64,000 nt of DNA, taken from positions 29,895-93,894 of the forward strand of contig SNVD02014787.1 of NCBI GenBank assembly GCA_013180625.2. Reading direction: 5' to 3'. This document shows positions 47,688-60,321 of this stretch, in pieces. The position numbers and the translations under genes are program-made. Origin of the DNA: Boswellia sacra (taxonomy: Eukaryota > Streptophyta > Magnoliopsida > Sapindales > Burseraceae). Every line of letters starts with the position of its first letter. Position 1 is the first letter of the stretch. The notes beneath the pieces are model-generated. The model did not search any database, was not told the origin of the DNA, and was given only the letters and a program-made list of their open reading frames with translations.

Positions 47688-48266
47688 TAAGTCTCACAAT
47701 CATGGACCTCTTGCATTTGACCAATAACCATGCACTGTATAATCACATTAGTCACCATGAGCTCCCACTTAATTAAACAATGCAATTAATTTAGTTTACT
47801 TTATGCTTGCTAACAGATTTACATACATTCTTCTATGATTATTTAACCTCTATGTGGCAAAATAATCCCCACAGCAAGCGGTAAATGTTGATACATGAAA
47901 ATTAATCAACGGTATAGAATACATGGCACAATTGTGTGCCTCGTAATAAATGGAGAAAGACCAAAAAGCTTTTAACCACAGAAACAACAAAAAGTACTCA
48001 AAGGAGAAAGTAGATGAAATAGCAAAATGACATGACCTTGAACGTCCTAAATCCTACGAAACAACAGTAGAACCTCCAGCTCATGATGTCTTATTAAGTT
48101 ACCATTGTATGCCTAATAGGTGTAGACTCAGCATAATTAGCTGTATATTTTAAAGAGCTCCCTTACATGTAGGATCTCATATGTTCTTGCATATGGTGAC
48201 TGGAACTCAAAACCTCTCTTAATTTTGATGCTTGTCAACTTGTTATAACTCATTAGTGTGGTTGAA
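47688..48266. other. Unannotated interval
   Basis: No gene or element end recognised. Confidence 0.4.
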
Positions 48267-48271
48267 CTTGG

Positions 48272-48851
48272 TGTTGGAGATAAAAGGTTTAAAACAAACA
48301 TTTACATCATAAGTTATAAAATTTATTTTGAGATTAATTTCATACGTTACAAGTATAATAAAAACATGAGTTACGACACTTATTATTTGTAACATTCATG
48401 TTTTTATTAAGAACTTACGGCTTGAGAGTTACAAGAATTAATTTGTAAGTTACCTAAGCTACGAGATTATTATATAAAGGAGTCTCATGGTCTAACATTA
48501 GAAGGTGAATATTCTTTAACTATTTTCTATGTTTTGAGCAACCGCGACACATTAAGACCAGTTATTTTCTTCCGGTGATCGTGCTCATCGAGAAGATAGG
48601 CTGTGAGTACTGGATTGTATCTTTGAGCCCTTGGGTATTGATATGACCACACGAAAGGAGGACTCTTTGGCTTTAGGACAATGCCTTTGACATGCCTCCC
48701 AAGTGCTCAAGCCATATATTTCTTTCTCTATCTCTTTACTTGTTATATTTATTTAATTTATTGTTATGTTAATCTAATTTATATTTTATTATTTCTTCAA
48801 TGCGTTGTTATTTGATTATTTTATTTAGATTTATTATAAATATTCTCAACA
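48272..48851 (+). repeat. 5' LTR of the 3.3-kb element
   Basis: Begins 'tgttggagataaaaggtt' and ends 'tattctcaaca'. Contains 'attatataaaggagtc' (TATA-like, near 48470-48480). It differs from the 3' LTR at roughly 20 positions. Confidence 0.88.
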
Positions 48852-50970
48852 ATCTAATGCCAAAGAGTATCACATATGATTGGTTAGTTATTTGGTTAAT
48901 ATTAATCAGTTGCATATATTTATGCTTCTATTTTTTGATTGCTTATGTTGCACAAACTATTTCATAATAGTTTGTACATTCTACTTCTTATTAGATCCAC
49001 GACTATAAGTATCTATATAGCTATTAGCTTCATCTATATTTTATTTATATTTTAATGAATATGAGAGGATCACAAGTGTGATGGATTTTGCTAATTATTT
49101 TATTTGTTTGTTTATTATATAATGTATGTTGTAGATCTTTGCTCTATCATATTTTATATTTTTGTTCATAATTTGAATATAGCTAGCCTTACTATGCTAT
49201 ATATGATTAGTGAATTATTCTAGTTTATATTGTGATATATACTTGCGTGTATAAATTTTTTTATTTTTCCTTGCAATGAAGAACTAAAATGAATGTCTAG
49301 TTTGGAGTATGATATGAGTTAATTTCACATATTTGAAGCTTCTTTAGATAGTGAATACATGATGATTGCTATTATCTTGCAGATCTAGCCTTATTAGCGT
49401 TAGAGAGTTGGTGGCTTCAATGTGTAACTTTCTTTTCAAATAAAGCTTTATTTTACAACACGTATAAATAAATGTCTTTATTAAGTTAAAGACATGAAAG
49501 TATGTGATCGGTTATTCAAATTTTTCTCATTTATTTTAAAGAATATAAATGAGTTATAATGTGTAGTGGTTTTATTATATAGACCTTTTAATAGTTTTAT
49601 TATAGTCTAATAAATATTTCAGTGATCAAAATCCTTACCACTAATATCTATTACATACTATTCATGATTTGATTAATTTTATAGGTTACTAATTAAGAGT
49701 GTCATTATTTTAGAGCTAGATAATCATTGATCTTTATTGTATATTGTTATAAATTAATTTAGAATTCAATTTGTATGTTACTTGCATGTATTAAATTTTT
49801 TATTACAAATTTTCATGTGTTTATTAGAAACTTATATGCAAGGTGGTGAGCTATTAATTCATAGTTTCTATGATAACATCTAAATAATTGATTACTAGAG
49901 TATGTTAAGAAGACTAATAGATTATTATGATAATTTATGTGGTTGTATTAAATGAAAAAATAGCATAAATGCTAATTGATTATTATTAAATACATATATG
50001 AGTTATATATTATATTTACAGTTTTAGCAATAAATATCTTATTAATGTGAGGATTGACAAAATATTTTTTAATGTGGGGGTTTCTAGTTTTTAAGCGGTT
50101 TCATATTTTAGTTCTTAATTTTGTACAATTAAAATGACAATGATTTGAGTGTAGTTATTATTTTGATGAGTTTTAAAATTTAACAAATTAGTGCATTAAT
50201 ATTTTATGGAGTTATTACTAGTGTATTTAAAATGTTACTTAATGTGGGGTTTTCTTTATTTGATGATTGTTAATGTTTTATGATATTTTGAGAGAAAAAA
50301 GATATTATAAATTATTAAATGATTATTAATTTTGTGTATGAGTTTGAAAATATTATTACTTATGAGGTGATTAAGTGCTCCTTCAATTTTCTTTATTGTC
50401 CCTTTGATATTCTTATGCTCTCTAACTTTTTTTTGTATGAAATATTTAATATTATTTAAGAGAGCTACTAGAAGCAATCATCAAAATAATGGGAATAAAT
50501 TCTCAAAGATAAAATCAATGAGAGATTTTGTGTAATTATAAAGATTTTCAGCATGCTAATTAATTAATTAATTAATTATTTAAATTGTCGAGGGGGATGT
50601 ACTTAAGCCCAAAGGGAGTCACCTAGGGAAGTAATCCAACCTCTGTGATTGGAGATCCCATGAAGGAGGTTCAATGGGTAGGAGCAATCCATACTGCGTG
50701 ACTTGTTAAGCACAACTATAATGACATATCTTAGAGGAGATATGATCTTGCTCATCCCTATGGCAAAGTGCTTGTTATATGTGATGTTAGGAAGATATTT
50801 ATCCTAAATGAGTCCAAAGGCTAGATACTCTTGTGAGGTATAGGTCACATATACCTTTTGAGGACTCACCTAAGTGAGAGCGTCGTGATGGCTAATTTTT
50901 ATTTTATGAGTATTTCTATCTTAATATTTTATTTTATAAAGCTTTAAAGTTTTAAACCTTTTGTGGGGAC

Positions 50971-51552
50971 TATCGGAGATAAAAGGTTTAAAACAAATAT
51001 TTATATCATAAGTTACAAAATTTATTTTGAGATTAATTTCATACGTTACATGTATAATAAAAACATGAGTTACGACACTTATTATTTGTAACATTCATGT
51101 TTTTATTAAGAACTTATGGCTTGAGAGTTACAAGAATTAATTTATAAGTTACCTAAGCTACGAGATTATTATATAAAGGAGTCTCATGGTTCTAACATTA
51201 GAAGGTGAATATTCTTTAACTATTTTCTATGTTTTGAGCAAACGCGACACATGAAGACAGGTTATTTTCTTTTGGTGATCGTGCTCATCGAGAAGATAGG
51301 CTGTGAGCACTGGGTTGTATCTTTGAGCCCTTGAGTATCGATATGACCCGCACGAGGGGAGGACTCTTTGGCTTTAGGACAATGCCTTTGACATGCCTCC
51401 CAAGTGCTCAAGCCATATATTTCTTTCTCTATCTCTTTATTTGTTATATTTATTTAATTTATTGTTATGTTAATCTACTTTATATTTTATTATTTCTTCA
51501 ATGCGTTGTTATTTGATTATTTTATTTAGATTTATTATAAATATTCACAACA
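50971..51552 (+). repeat. 3' LTR of the 3.3-kb element
   Basis: Begins 'tatcggagataaaagg' (the terminal TG is mutated) and ends 'tattcacaaca', next to the CTTGG duplication. Confidence 0.88.
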
Positions 51553-51964
51553 CTTGGTTACAATCAAAAGAAATTAAAGGAGTTTTTGGATAAATCGTAA
51601 GAAAAGAAAAATTAGAATTTTGCTATATTTCAAAGCAATCCCTCCAACTTAGTTATTTTCCCATATTTTTGTAGAATTTGTAGAATTAACTCAGAAAAAG
51701 CTGATTAAGATTTAAAAACATAAGTTAATAAATAATTAAAAATAAAATGATGATAAAAAAAATTGAACAAGGTTGAAGTTTTGGAAGTTGACCTGGTTTC
51801 ATCAATGCCCATTATAAATTTTTATGTTTTGTTTAGTATAAAGTAATTAGGATTATTCTATTTAATTTTTTTAAAATCATGATACAAATCTCATTAATCA
51901 GTAGTTTACACCGTTATTTTAATAGGAAAGGATAATACGATCTAGCACAAATTGTTAACTGCAG

Positions 51965-52525
51965 AAAACCAAAACTTATCAAGTGCTCAATATCAACAAT
52001 GTACAGATCTTGAGAGTGAAACAAAAGAGAGAAATACAATATATGCCTGAGGGCAACACTGAGTAACCATGCGAAGAAAGCCTAGCTAATAATTACATAT
52101 TCAGTTTCTATGTCCCATTTTTCTATCTATTTTCAATCGAGTAAACTATCCTATTAGAACTGTTTCCCAACAAAATCCAAAAAGGAGAACCTTAGCTTGT
52201 TTGATTCCATTTTTTAAAAATAGTTTTATAGTTTTACGATGCATATATATATTTATTAATGTATTTAAATCAATATCAACTATATACTATTTTTTAAATT
52301 TAAAAAAATTAAAAATCAATCACATATTTTTTTCAAATTTTGAAAATAAAAACTTAAAATACACAAACAAAAAAAGGTTAGCTTTCTTCATCTTTATCCT
52401 ATGTGACCTCAAACTTTTCAAAAAAATTTTGACAATAATTTTCCACACACTTCCAAGTTCCCTGCGAATGAGCTATATTCTCCAACTTATTAAATTGTTT
52501 TACAGGTGGAATGACCACTGCCAAA
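51965..52525 (-). pseudogene. RLP 3'-end fragment
   Basis: The plus-strand text follows the 3' end of the RLP gene: 'tttctatgtccca', 'cctattagaactgtttcccaacaaaatccaaaa' and 'tttcttcatctttatcctatgtg.cctcaaa' correspond to 15800-16090 in the same order. It covers the 3' UTR, tail, membrane helix and C-cap, with small deletions and shifts. The upstream leucine-rich part is missing. A 179-bp AT-rich insertion splits it at 52199-52377. It shows the locus once held another RLP copy, in the same orientation. Confidence 0.82.
52199..52377. mobile_element. 179-bp AT-rich insertion in RLP pseudogene
   Basis: Absent from the intact RLP gene at the equivalent point (near 15972). Flanked by the 7-bp direct repeat TTAGCTT (52192-52198 and 52378-52384). 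The ends are 'gtttgattccatttttta' and, in reverse, 'cctttttttgtttgtgta'. Probably a small MITE. Confidence 0.55.
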
Positions 52526-54146
52526 TAAGCCTTTGGCATAATCTTAATATAAAGTGATTTTATGAAAATGTTTTAAGTTTTTATAATATATTATACGTTT
52601 GGTACATGTAAATCAATTAATTAATAGATCTACAGCCTTCATTGTCAGTGCCATAGAGACTTGAGCTAATGCTTACGAAAAATTAAATTAAATATAATAT
52701 TTAGGTTGTTGAGTGTCAATTTAGCACGGCCATTTGTCTTAAATTGATTGTTGCTTGCCTTAATTTATACACTGATGTTTCGACTAAAATTTGGATCAGA
52801 TCCCCAAATCTAATAGTTAATTAATGGCAGGTGTCATCAACATATCTAATTTGATCCCATTGATTAGTTAGGTGTAGCAAACTTTTTGTCCACATTCATG
52901 CTTGTTGCCTTGCGTTATCTGCTGAATATAAATAATTAATACTGTCATTTCTTTATTGATTTGGTATTTGAAAAATCGGGCTGGGTAAGACATTCATATT
53001 TGATATGATAATTAACTTATGAGAATGATTGCTGACCAAATTTGTTCAACTACTGAAAAACTCTAGAGACTTTTTCTGTTGTATCGTATGCAACCGAATG
53101 TACCTCCTTTTGCCAAGTAGAAAAAAGTGAAGGTAAAATAACATAATAGAACCTGCTGGAAGTTGACATTGTTACGAGAATATTTTTATTTTAAGCTTAG
53201 AGAGAATATGAGATAGTGTACAAATAACAAGGTTAAAAGATAAGATTTTAATGTAGAAGATATATATTAAAACTCTGAGTTTAAGGTAATAATTGAATTT
53301 TATTCTTGAAATAATATAGATTAATTATAATCTAAAAGTGATTGTTGGAATTTTAGAGTAATTTTAAAGGAAATAAAACGCCAACATTTTTATAATTTGG
53401 AATAAAAAAATTGTATTTAATTTTGAATTATGTTGATTTTAATTAAAATAAGACATAATAAATATAAATGATTAACCATCTTCCCAAACCTTAGTTGCCT
53501 AGGGATACCATACAACTATCAATGTATCTTATAAATTTTGGGTCTTTTTATTTATCGAAGTACATGTGGAGCCTTAGATTTTCAAAATTATCTTCTCCAA
53601 CATAAAGTGAAATTGAATTGTATTGTTGTGTCATCACATGTACTCATTGTTAAAACCATTACATAATATTTTGGGTTCTAAAGTGGGACATAAAGTTATG
53701 CTTCACACCTCTTTCCAAATTAAACACACCACAATTTTTGTTTTTTATTTTTTAAAATAAAATGATTAGGTAACTATCCTTATAATACTAAAACAAATGT
53801 GGTTAAGTACTTAATATATTAATATGTATGATTAATTACATTAAAATATAATGAAAAAATTTATTTAATATAGGTGAAGAAAATGATTCGCATTGATATT
53901 TCCATAGGTCTGTTACAATTTTAAAATAAATTTTCAATAGTATATTTTCAATGAGTCATCTTCTAGTCTACTAAACAAAGTTAAATGCTGGAAAAACTTG
54001 GAAAAATAATGTGTGTTACAAGTATTTTGGTTCATATTAAATAAAGCAGAAATATAATACAAAAGCCAAACGGTGACATAAAATTTGCGAGCCAATCTTT
54101 CCATGTCGGAATGTTTGAAATTAGATTATGATCACAATAGTCATTC
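52526..54146. other. Unannotated interval
   Basis: AT-rich, with no recognised gene. The right end is the 3' flank of the P450 gene. Confidence 0.45.
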
Positions 54147-55876
54147 TCAAATGAAGCGCTTCTTGGGTATGGCTTTCATGGGCTCCAGCTTTCGCAGAGA
54201 TAAACCTACCCTCTCGTTCATGTCTATAGTCTCTGGAGTTACATTCTTGGGTAACTCCCAGTTGAAATGATGAAGCAGGGAGGCAAGACCAAGGTGGAGC
54301 ACTCGGTCAGCCAAAGAGATGCCCACGCACATTCTTCTTCCGGCTCCAAATGGTATCAACTCGAAGCTCTGTCCCTTGAAGTCGATGTTTGATCCAAGAA
54401 ACCTCTCAGGCTTAAAAGACAAGGAATCTTCCCAATACTCCGGATCTCTTCCTATTGCCCATGCATTCACGAAAACTTGTGTGTCTTTCGGTATGTGATA
54501 TTCCATGAATTTGGTATCTTGTAATGCGTTCCGCGGAAGCAGTAGTGGAACTGGAGGATGTAACCTAAAAGTTTCCTTTAGAACAGCCTTCAAATATGGT
54601 AGGTCATTAATGTTTGTCTCTTCAACCTCGTTCTTCGGTCCAACAACTCGGTCAAGCTCCTCCTTAATCTTTCTCATGGCCTCAGGGTTTCGAAGTAGCT
54701 CAGTCATAGCCCATTCAAGGGTGGTACTTGTAGTTTCTTAACCAGCAAGGAACATTTCCTATACACAACAATGGAGTTAATGTTTAATTCACAAATTAAT
54801 GAAAACCATAATGATGTGCATCTCGAATTATATATACAATTTAATTAATGTTTTTTAGAATCATTCGGGATGTATGATTTTGGGATAATTTTTGCGAGTT
54901 TATCCATCCGAAAATAATCTTTTGCTATCGTACAATCAAGTTATATGATTACCGTTATGATGGTGTTCACTTGTTGATGCGAGATCCTGTCAGGTCCTTC
55001 TTTTCCATCACTTTCATACTCCAAAACACTATCCAGGAAGTCCTTGATCTTCTCTTTTGTTAACTTGTGATACTCAACTCTCTCCTTCACAAAGCCATTC
55101 ACTATCTTCATCATACGTGCCATCTCCCGCATCATGTTTCTTTTGATCCCCTGAGGATCTATTTTCTTCAACCATGGCAAAAAGTCTGCTAGATTTGGCT
55201 TCCCACCCCACAACATTACCTTGTCCAAGGCAGAAAAGAACTCCAGCCCTTCTTTTGATTGCAAGTCTAGTAGATCACGTGAGAACGTAAGGTTGCCAAC
55301 AACGTTGAAAGCCATCACGAATAGGCAGTGAGCCAAATTCACCTCACCTGACTCTCCCCTAGCTTTTGCTGCCGCCACATCCTTCTCAATTCCCTGTACC
55401 ATGTTATCGATACACTTTCGCCGGATGGAAGCCGTCTCATTGATTCTCTTCGTCGAAAACAGCTCAGTAGAATAGATGCGCTTGAGAACGCGCCAGTACG
55501 CGCCATATCGGCTAAGTCCAAGTGTATCCCGACCGTAGTGATAAGCTGTCCATACATCCGGACACTTGCGGTCACAAAAGATGTTGTCGTAATTCTTGAA
55601 GAGTTCGGAGGCAGCCTCGGCCGATTGAATCACCAAGGTGTTTATGGAACCAAGCTTCAACCAAACTACAGGTCCATATTTTGGTCGGAGCTTGTATAAG
55701 TTCTGGTGGGCAACGCTTCCAAGGTCCAAGATGTTTCCTAAAATTGGCAAACCTGGAGGCCCTGGTGGTCGCTGTTTAGAATTTCTGGACTGATTTCTTC
55801 TTAGCAGAAGATTGATCAAGGCTGCTGACAGGAACAGACTCACATAAACGAGTAAACTCAAGTGGTTGATCTCCAT
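54147..55876 (-). pseudogene. CYP76A-like cytochrome P450 with one nonsense codon
   Basis: Two exons, 55876-54953 (308 codons) and 54758-54147, are separated by a 194-bp GT-AG intron in phase 0, the usual CYP76 structure; total 511 residues. ATG 55876 (MEINHL) is preferred over the in-frame ATG 55924, which lies only about 4 bp from the TATA box. Motifs in order: N-terminal membrane anchor, PPGPPG hinge (37-42), C-helix WRVLK (Lys where most P450s have Arg), I-helix AG-stop-ETT, KETFR (ExxR), FKPERF and the haem loop FGAGRRMCVG. The TAA (plus-strand 54738-54740, codon 315) replaces the residue before the acidic-Thr pair that handles oxygen. Everything else is open, so inactivation looks recent. 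Family members oxidise small hydrophobic compounds such as terpenoids in the ER membrane; the substrate here is unknown. Confidence 0.88.
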
Positions 55877-55927
55877 TGCCCTTTGTCTTTGATTTATGTC
55901 TTTGGTAGGTCTACTAGCTTGCAAATC

Positions 55928-55934
55928 ATTTATA
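55928..55934 (-). promoter_or_regulatory. TATA box of the P450 gene
   Basis: On the minus strand 'ccattataaatgat' holds TATAAAT about 52 bp upstream of ATG 55876. This spacing supports 55876 over 55924 as the start. Confidence 0.6.
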
Positions 55935-57280
55935 ATGGTATCTCACTTCCATCCGTTGCTGTACATTTGCCAAGAAAAGAGGAAAAGTAAGCTGAGGCTA
56001 TGCTGCTTTGCAATATGTCGCATGTGAATAGTAATATAATGTTTGTTTGATCGCAAATCATTTTATATTCGTGTATCGCTTTCATCCATTACGCTTCGAT
56101 TTTGATATTTGATTAGGTGCAACAGATTCCAAATAATTTTATCTTCCTATACCACTTTCATCCACTGCTGTACATTAGTCAAGAATAAAAGAGAAAAACT
56201 TAGGTGTGCCTATGCATATCGATCCATTCATGCTTTGCCATATATTTAACAGAAATTAAATTTTATTTTTATTTGTTATATTTTTTTAATATGGATTTCT
56301 TCTCCCTCCCTAACTTTTCTACACCCATCCCTAACTTTTCTAAGCCAGATTTTTCATCATTTTAATAAACCTATTTTTATATATCACTGTGTAATTAAAT
56401 AAGAGTAGTGATACATATCTTAAAGACTTATCCCAAAATCATATATTCCAATTGGCAAGGCATAAATTTAAAGCTACTATATCATTTATTATATCATCAC
56501 ACTATCCACTAAGCAAACATTAATTAAATACACATAATCTAGGACACAAAAATTGGGATAGAATTTGAGAAGTGTATCGTTATCCATTAATAATTTTACC
56601 AAATCAACAAATTGACTTAATAAGTCTTTATCAAGAAAATAGTACAACCAAGTGGCACAGAGGATTAATTGGCACTTCTATGCCTTTTGTAGTATTAAGT
56701 GTTGCAAGACACTTAATCTAAATTTATAAATCAGAATAATATCATGCTTCCTTATTTTAACGTCGTTTGAATTAAAATATCTTAGAAAGATATTTTCACT
56801 TCCAATTAAACTATATCTTCCATTTGTCTGTTTGTTTATTTGTTTCCAATTTAGTTAAGAGATGTAATCCAATAAATTAACAAAACGGGATCAACGTATC
56901 CTGTCACTATAATTTGTAAAGCCAACCAATGAAATAACATCCTTTCTATTTCATGTCATTTTTATTAGAGTAGTTATAAGTATACAACTAAATGTATACA
57001 ATTTGATGTGACAAAAATTGATTTCATAGGTAAAAATGAAAAGAAAATGAAAAAATTTTTAATAAATAAAGTGAGATTTACCTAATGACTTTGTGCTAAA
57101 TCAGGTTGTACGATCAGTTTGATTGTTGAGGTTGGTTGTACGTCATCTATAATTTATTTATTTATTTACTTTTTGTTATTGTGAATACCATACTCGAGTT
57201 CACTAGGCTATAGATGATTGGCTGGAGAATCTTGTTTTCTACGATATCAAGTTAATTTTGGTTTAAACTTTCCCTTTAAT
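55935..57280. other. P450 upstream region and AT-rich filler
   Basis: No gene. It presumably holds the P450 promoter in its left part; a short near-duplication of 'ctttcatccattrc.tgtacattagtcaag' text occurs at about 55950 and 56155. Confidence 0.4.
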
Positions 57281-57284
57281 TCCA

Positions 57285-60250
57285 CTTCTTTTAAGTTTCT
57301 GAATTTCTGAGCTGATCCAAAGGACTTTTTGGAGGTTCTTTAGAGGATATGGGATATGCTTGTAGATGGCAACCCCTTGTATAGAGTCACACAGAAGCTA
57401 GGTATGCTGAAGCGTGAGCTTGTGACCTTCCATGGCCAGGATTCTAGTCACATTTCTAGTAGGGCTATTTAGGCTAGGGCTTAGTGGGCTGCAATGCAAA
57501 CTACTTTGGATGAAAGCCCATTTTCAGAGTGTATTTTAGCTAAGAGGGATCTATGCAAGAGGTATTTTAGGCTTTGTCAAGATGAGGGGGCTTTCTTTAG
57601 ACGAAGATCTAAAGTTCCGTGGCTCTCTCTAGGGGATCAGAATACTAAGTTATTTCACAAGTCTCTAGTGCATTGACAGGTCAGGAATTGGATTCATCGG
57701 CTTGGGGATGAGGATGACACGGTGCTTACTTGTCAGGGTGATTTGGGTTGATTGGTGGTGCGGTTTCTTGGAGGACTCCTTACAGCTTTTCATTGGCCTT
57801 CTGTTGTGAATGCTTCCAGGTTCTTTTCTGGGCAGGTTTCTAAGGAGATGATGCCTTCTTCGGTGTGCCTCATTACTGATGATGAGATCATGATGGCTTT
57901 ATTTTTTTATTCCTGATGATAAAGCTCCTGGGCCAGATAAATACACATCTCTATTCTTTAAGAGGCTTTGGGGATTATTGGTGTGGAGTTTAAAGCTGTT
58001 GTGAGACACTTATTTACTACATGTAGGATGCCTAGGTGTGTTAATGCTACTAGGATTGCTTTCGTTCCCAAGGTTGAGAGTCTGAAGACCACAAGTGACT
58101 TTAGACCAATTTTTTGTTGTAATGTGCTTTATAAGTGCATCTCAAAAGTGATAGTGAATCAGTTTAAAGCGGTTTTGCCTGATGTGATTGAGATTTCATA
58201 GTCTACTTTTGTTCCGGGGAGGAGGATCTTTTATGCTATTTTGTTGACACAAGAGCTCATGCATAATTACCATCTTGGGATTTTGCCACCTCGCTATGCT
58301 CTAAAGGTGGATATATCTAAAGCTTTTGATACGTTCAACTGGGATTTCATTCTTTTGGGGTTACGGACTATCGATATTTCAGAGTGTATGATTCAATGGA
58401 TTGAGATATGTTTGTCTTCTACGCATTCTCGGTTACATTGAAGGGGGAGCTTCATGGGTTCTTTATTGCTTCTGGAGGAGTTAGACAGGGTGATCCTTTA
58501 TCACGGTACCTATTTGTGTTGGCTATAGAGGGATTAAGTGGTATTTTTTGGGAGGTTGCTCAGAGGCCTGGGTTTTGTTTCCATTGACGGTGTAAGCCCA
58601 TCTTTGTTTTACTGATGACTTGATGGTTTTTTGTGGGGCGGATGTGAGTTTTGTACATGTGGTTAGAGATGCTTTGGAGAAGTTTGCAAGGCTCTCAAGG
58701 CTGGTTACCAATTCAGCCAAGAGCCATGTTTCTTTTCAAGAGTTAGTGAGGAAGAACGAGTTGAGTTACAGGCTATCTTAGGGTTTTGAGTTGTGACACT
58801 ACCGATCAGATATTTGGGGGTACCTCTGTTTAGTACTCGAATGCAATTCTCTAACTGTATGCCTTTGATTGAGAGGATTTGTCCAGGATCAGGTTATGGA
58901 CGTTTGCGACACTAACTTACGCTGACAGACTCCAATTCATCAAGTCAGTGCTCTTCTCTATCTAGGTCTACTAGTTCACCATGTTTATTATAGTTGCTTT
59001 CCTTTAGAAAGGGACTTTTTTGTCTTGTTCTGAGCCACAGGTAGCCTGCACTTCAGTATATTATCCATTGTGGAATGGTGGTTTGGGGATCAAACAAGTC
59101 AAGGATTTGAACAAAGTAGCTATTCTAAAGCATATTTGAAGGTTGCTCTCAGACAAGTCCTTCACTTGGTCTTTTGCCTCTTCAAGGTCAATCGTTTTGG
59201 CAAGTTTAGGTTATGACTGGAGCCTCTTGGCCATGAAAGAAGATTCTTCTTAGTTGGGATTGGTGTACGGGTAGATTTGTCGCTTGTATTGGCGATGACA
59301 TGGATACCTCTCTTTAGTAGGATTATTGTTTACCATACGGGCGACTATGTGATCTGTTTTCCTTCAGGACTCTTTCATCTATGGGTCTACCTCCCGATGC
59401 CAGGGTCTCGAATATTCTTTAGGATGGCGATTGGGATTTTTTATCTAGAGGGCTAGATCTTCAATTGGTTTGTGACTTAGTCAGGATTCGTCTGATAGTT
59501 GGGGCTACGAATAATCACGTCTGGAAGGGGCATTCTTCAGGTGCCTTTCCCATTGACTTGGCTTGGGATATTATGCAGACTAGACGGCAAGTGAACTCTA
59601 TTCATCATCTTCTCTGGTTCACTCACCATGTCCCTAGACACTTGTTTATCCTTTGTTGGCATCCTTAGGCTGATTGTATACTATAGATCGTCTTTAGCGT
59701 CATGGTATTCTATCCTCCTCAGCATGTGTTATGTGTGGTTCGGCAATTGAGATGCACAAGCATCTATTCTTTGATTGCACTTTCTCTTCTTTCGTTTGGG
59801 GGGAGATGTCAGCTAAGAGTCTCATCACATGGCTATCTTTTTCATAGAGTTCTCTTCTTCAGTGGTCCTCTCTTCATCTTCAACACTGGAGGGATTTCTG
59901 ACATGTGCTCGCATAATTGGTTCTCTCTACCATGGTTTATTTTATCTAGTGCGAGAAGAACAATCATGTGTTTCAGCAACGTTGTTAGACTTGTCAAAAG
60001 TTGGTAGCGAATATTTATGACTTGGTATGTTCTCAGCCTCTTGATTTAGAGGCCAAGTTTGTGATCACACTGCAGCTTTGTGCCATATGGTGTTTGACTA
60101 GCTAGTCTTGCTAAGGTTTTGCCCTTGTTTTGTTTTTGGGCTTGCGTGTCTCTTCTATGCTTTTTCTATTTTTTTTTTATTTGGCCTTACTGGTCCTTTT
60201 TTGCTTTGTTTTGGACCGCTTCCAATCTTGTGTTCTCATTTCTTTTTGAA
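57285..60250 (+). mobile_element. 5'-truncated LINE (L1-type)
   Basis: Only ORF2 downstream of the endonuclease is present. The text starts near 'FKFLNF.ADPKDF' and runs through the reverse transcriptase to the zf-RVT domain. The 5' end with ORF1 and endonuclease is lost, as is common for LINEs. No poly(A) tail is evident at the right end, so the 3' boundary is approximate. Confidence 0.85.
57330..60110 (+). pseudogene. LINE ORF2 reverse transcriptase, decayed
   Basis: Readable blocks in shifting frames: SKVPWLSLGDQNTKLFHKS (57590-57660), DDKAPGPDKYTSLFFK near 57915, FRPIFCCNVLYKCISKV near 58100, ALKVDISKAFDTFNWDF (58290-58340, catalytic Asp region), FTDDLMVF near 58610 (the usual FADD box) and a C-terminal zf-RVT region with VWKGHSSGAFPI..AWDIM..PRHLFIL (59510-59660). 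Many stops and shifts show it is inactive. Confidence 0.87.
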
Positions 60251-60321
60251 CTTTTGAGTCCCTGATGACATCCTCGAGCTATGCCCTTCGTATCATATAT
60301 CATGATTTTCTCTTTTCTATG

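Larger units (their letters stand above)
48272..51552 (+). mobile_element. Non-coding LTR retrotransposon, 3.3 kb
   Basis: LTRs of about 580 bp flank a 2.1-kb interior, and the 5-bp repeat CTTGG borders both ends (48267-48271 and 51553-51557). No gag or pol motif was found inside. The region 50585-50900 has a conserved-looking non-coding stretch ('gtcgagggggatgtac', 'gggagtcacctagggaag'). A 'ttgtgggga' purine run precedes the 3' LTR. The primer site is not the usual initiator Met match, so the class is open; it is best described as a short LARD/TRIM-like element. Confidence 0.85.
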
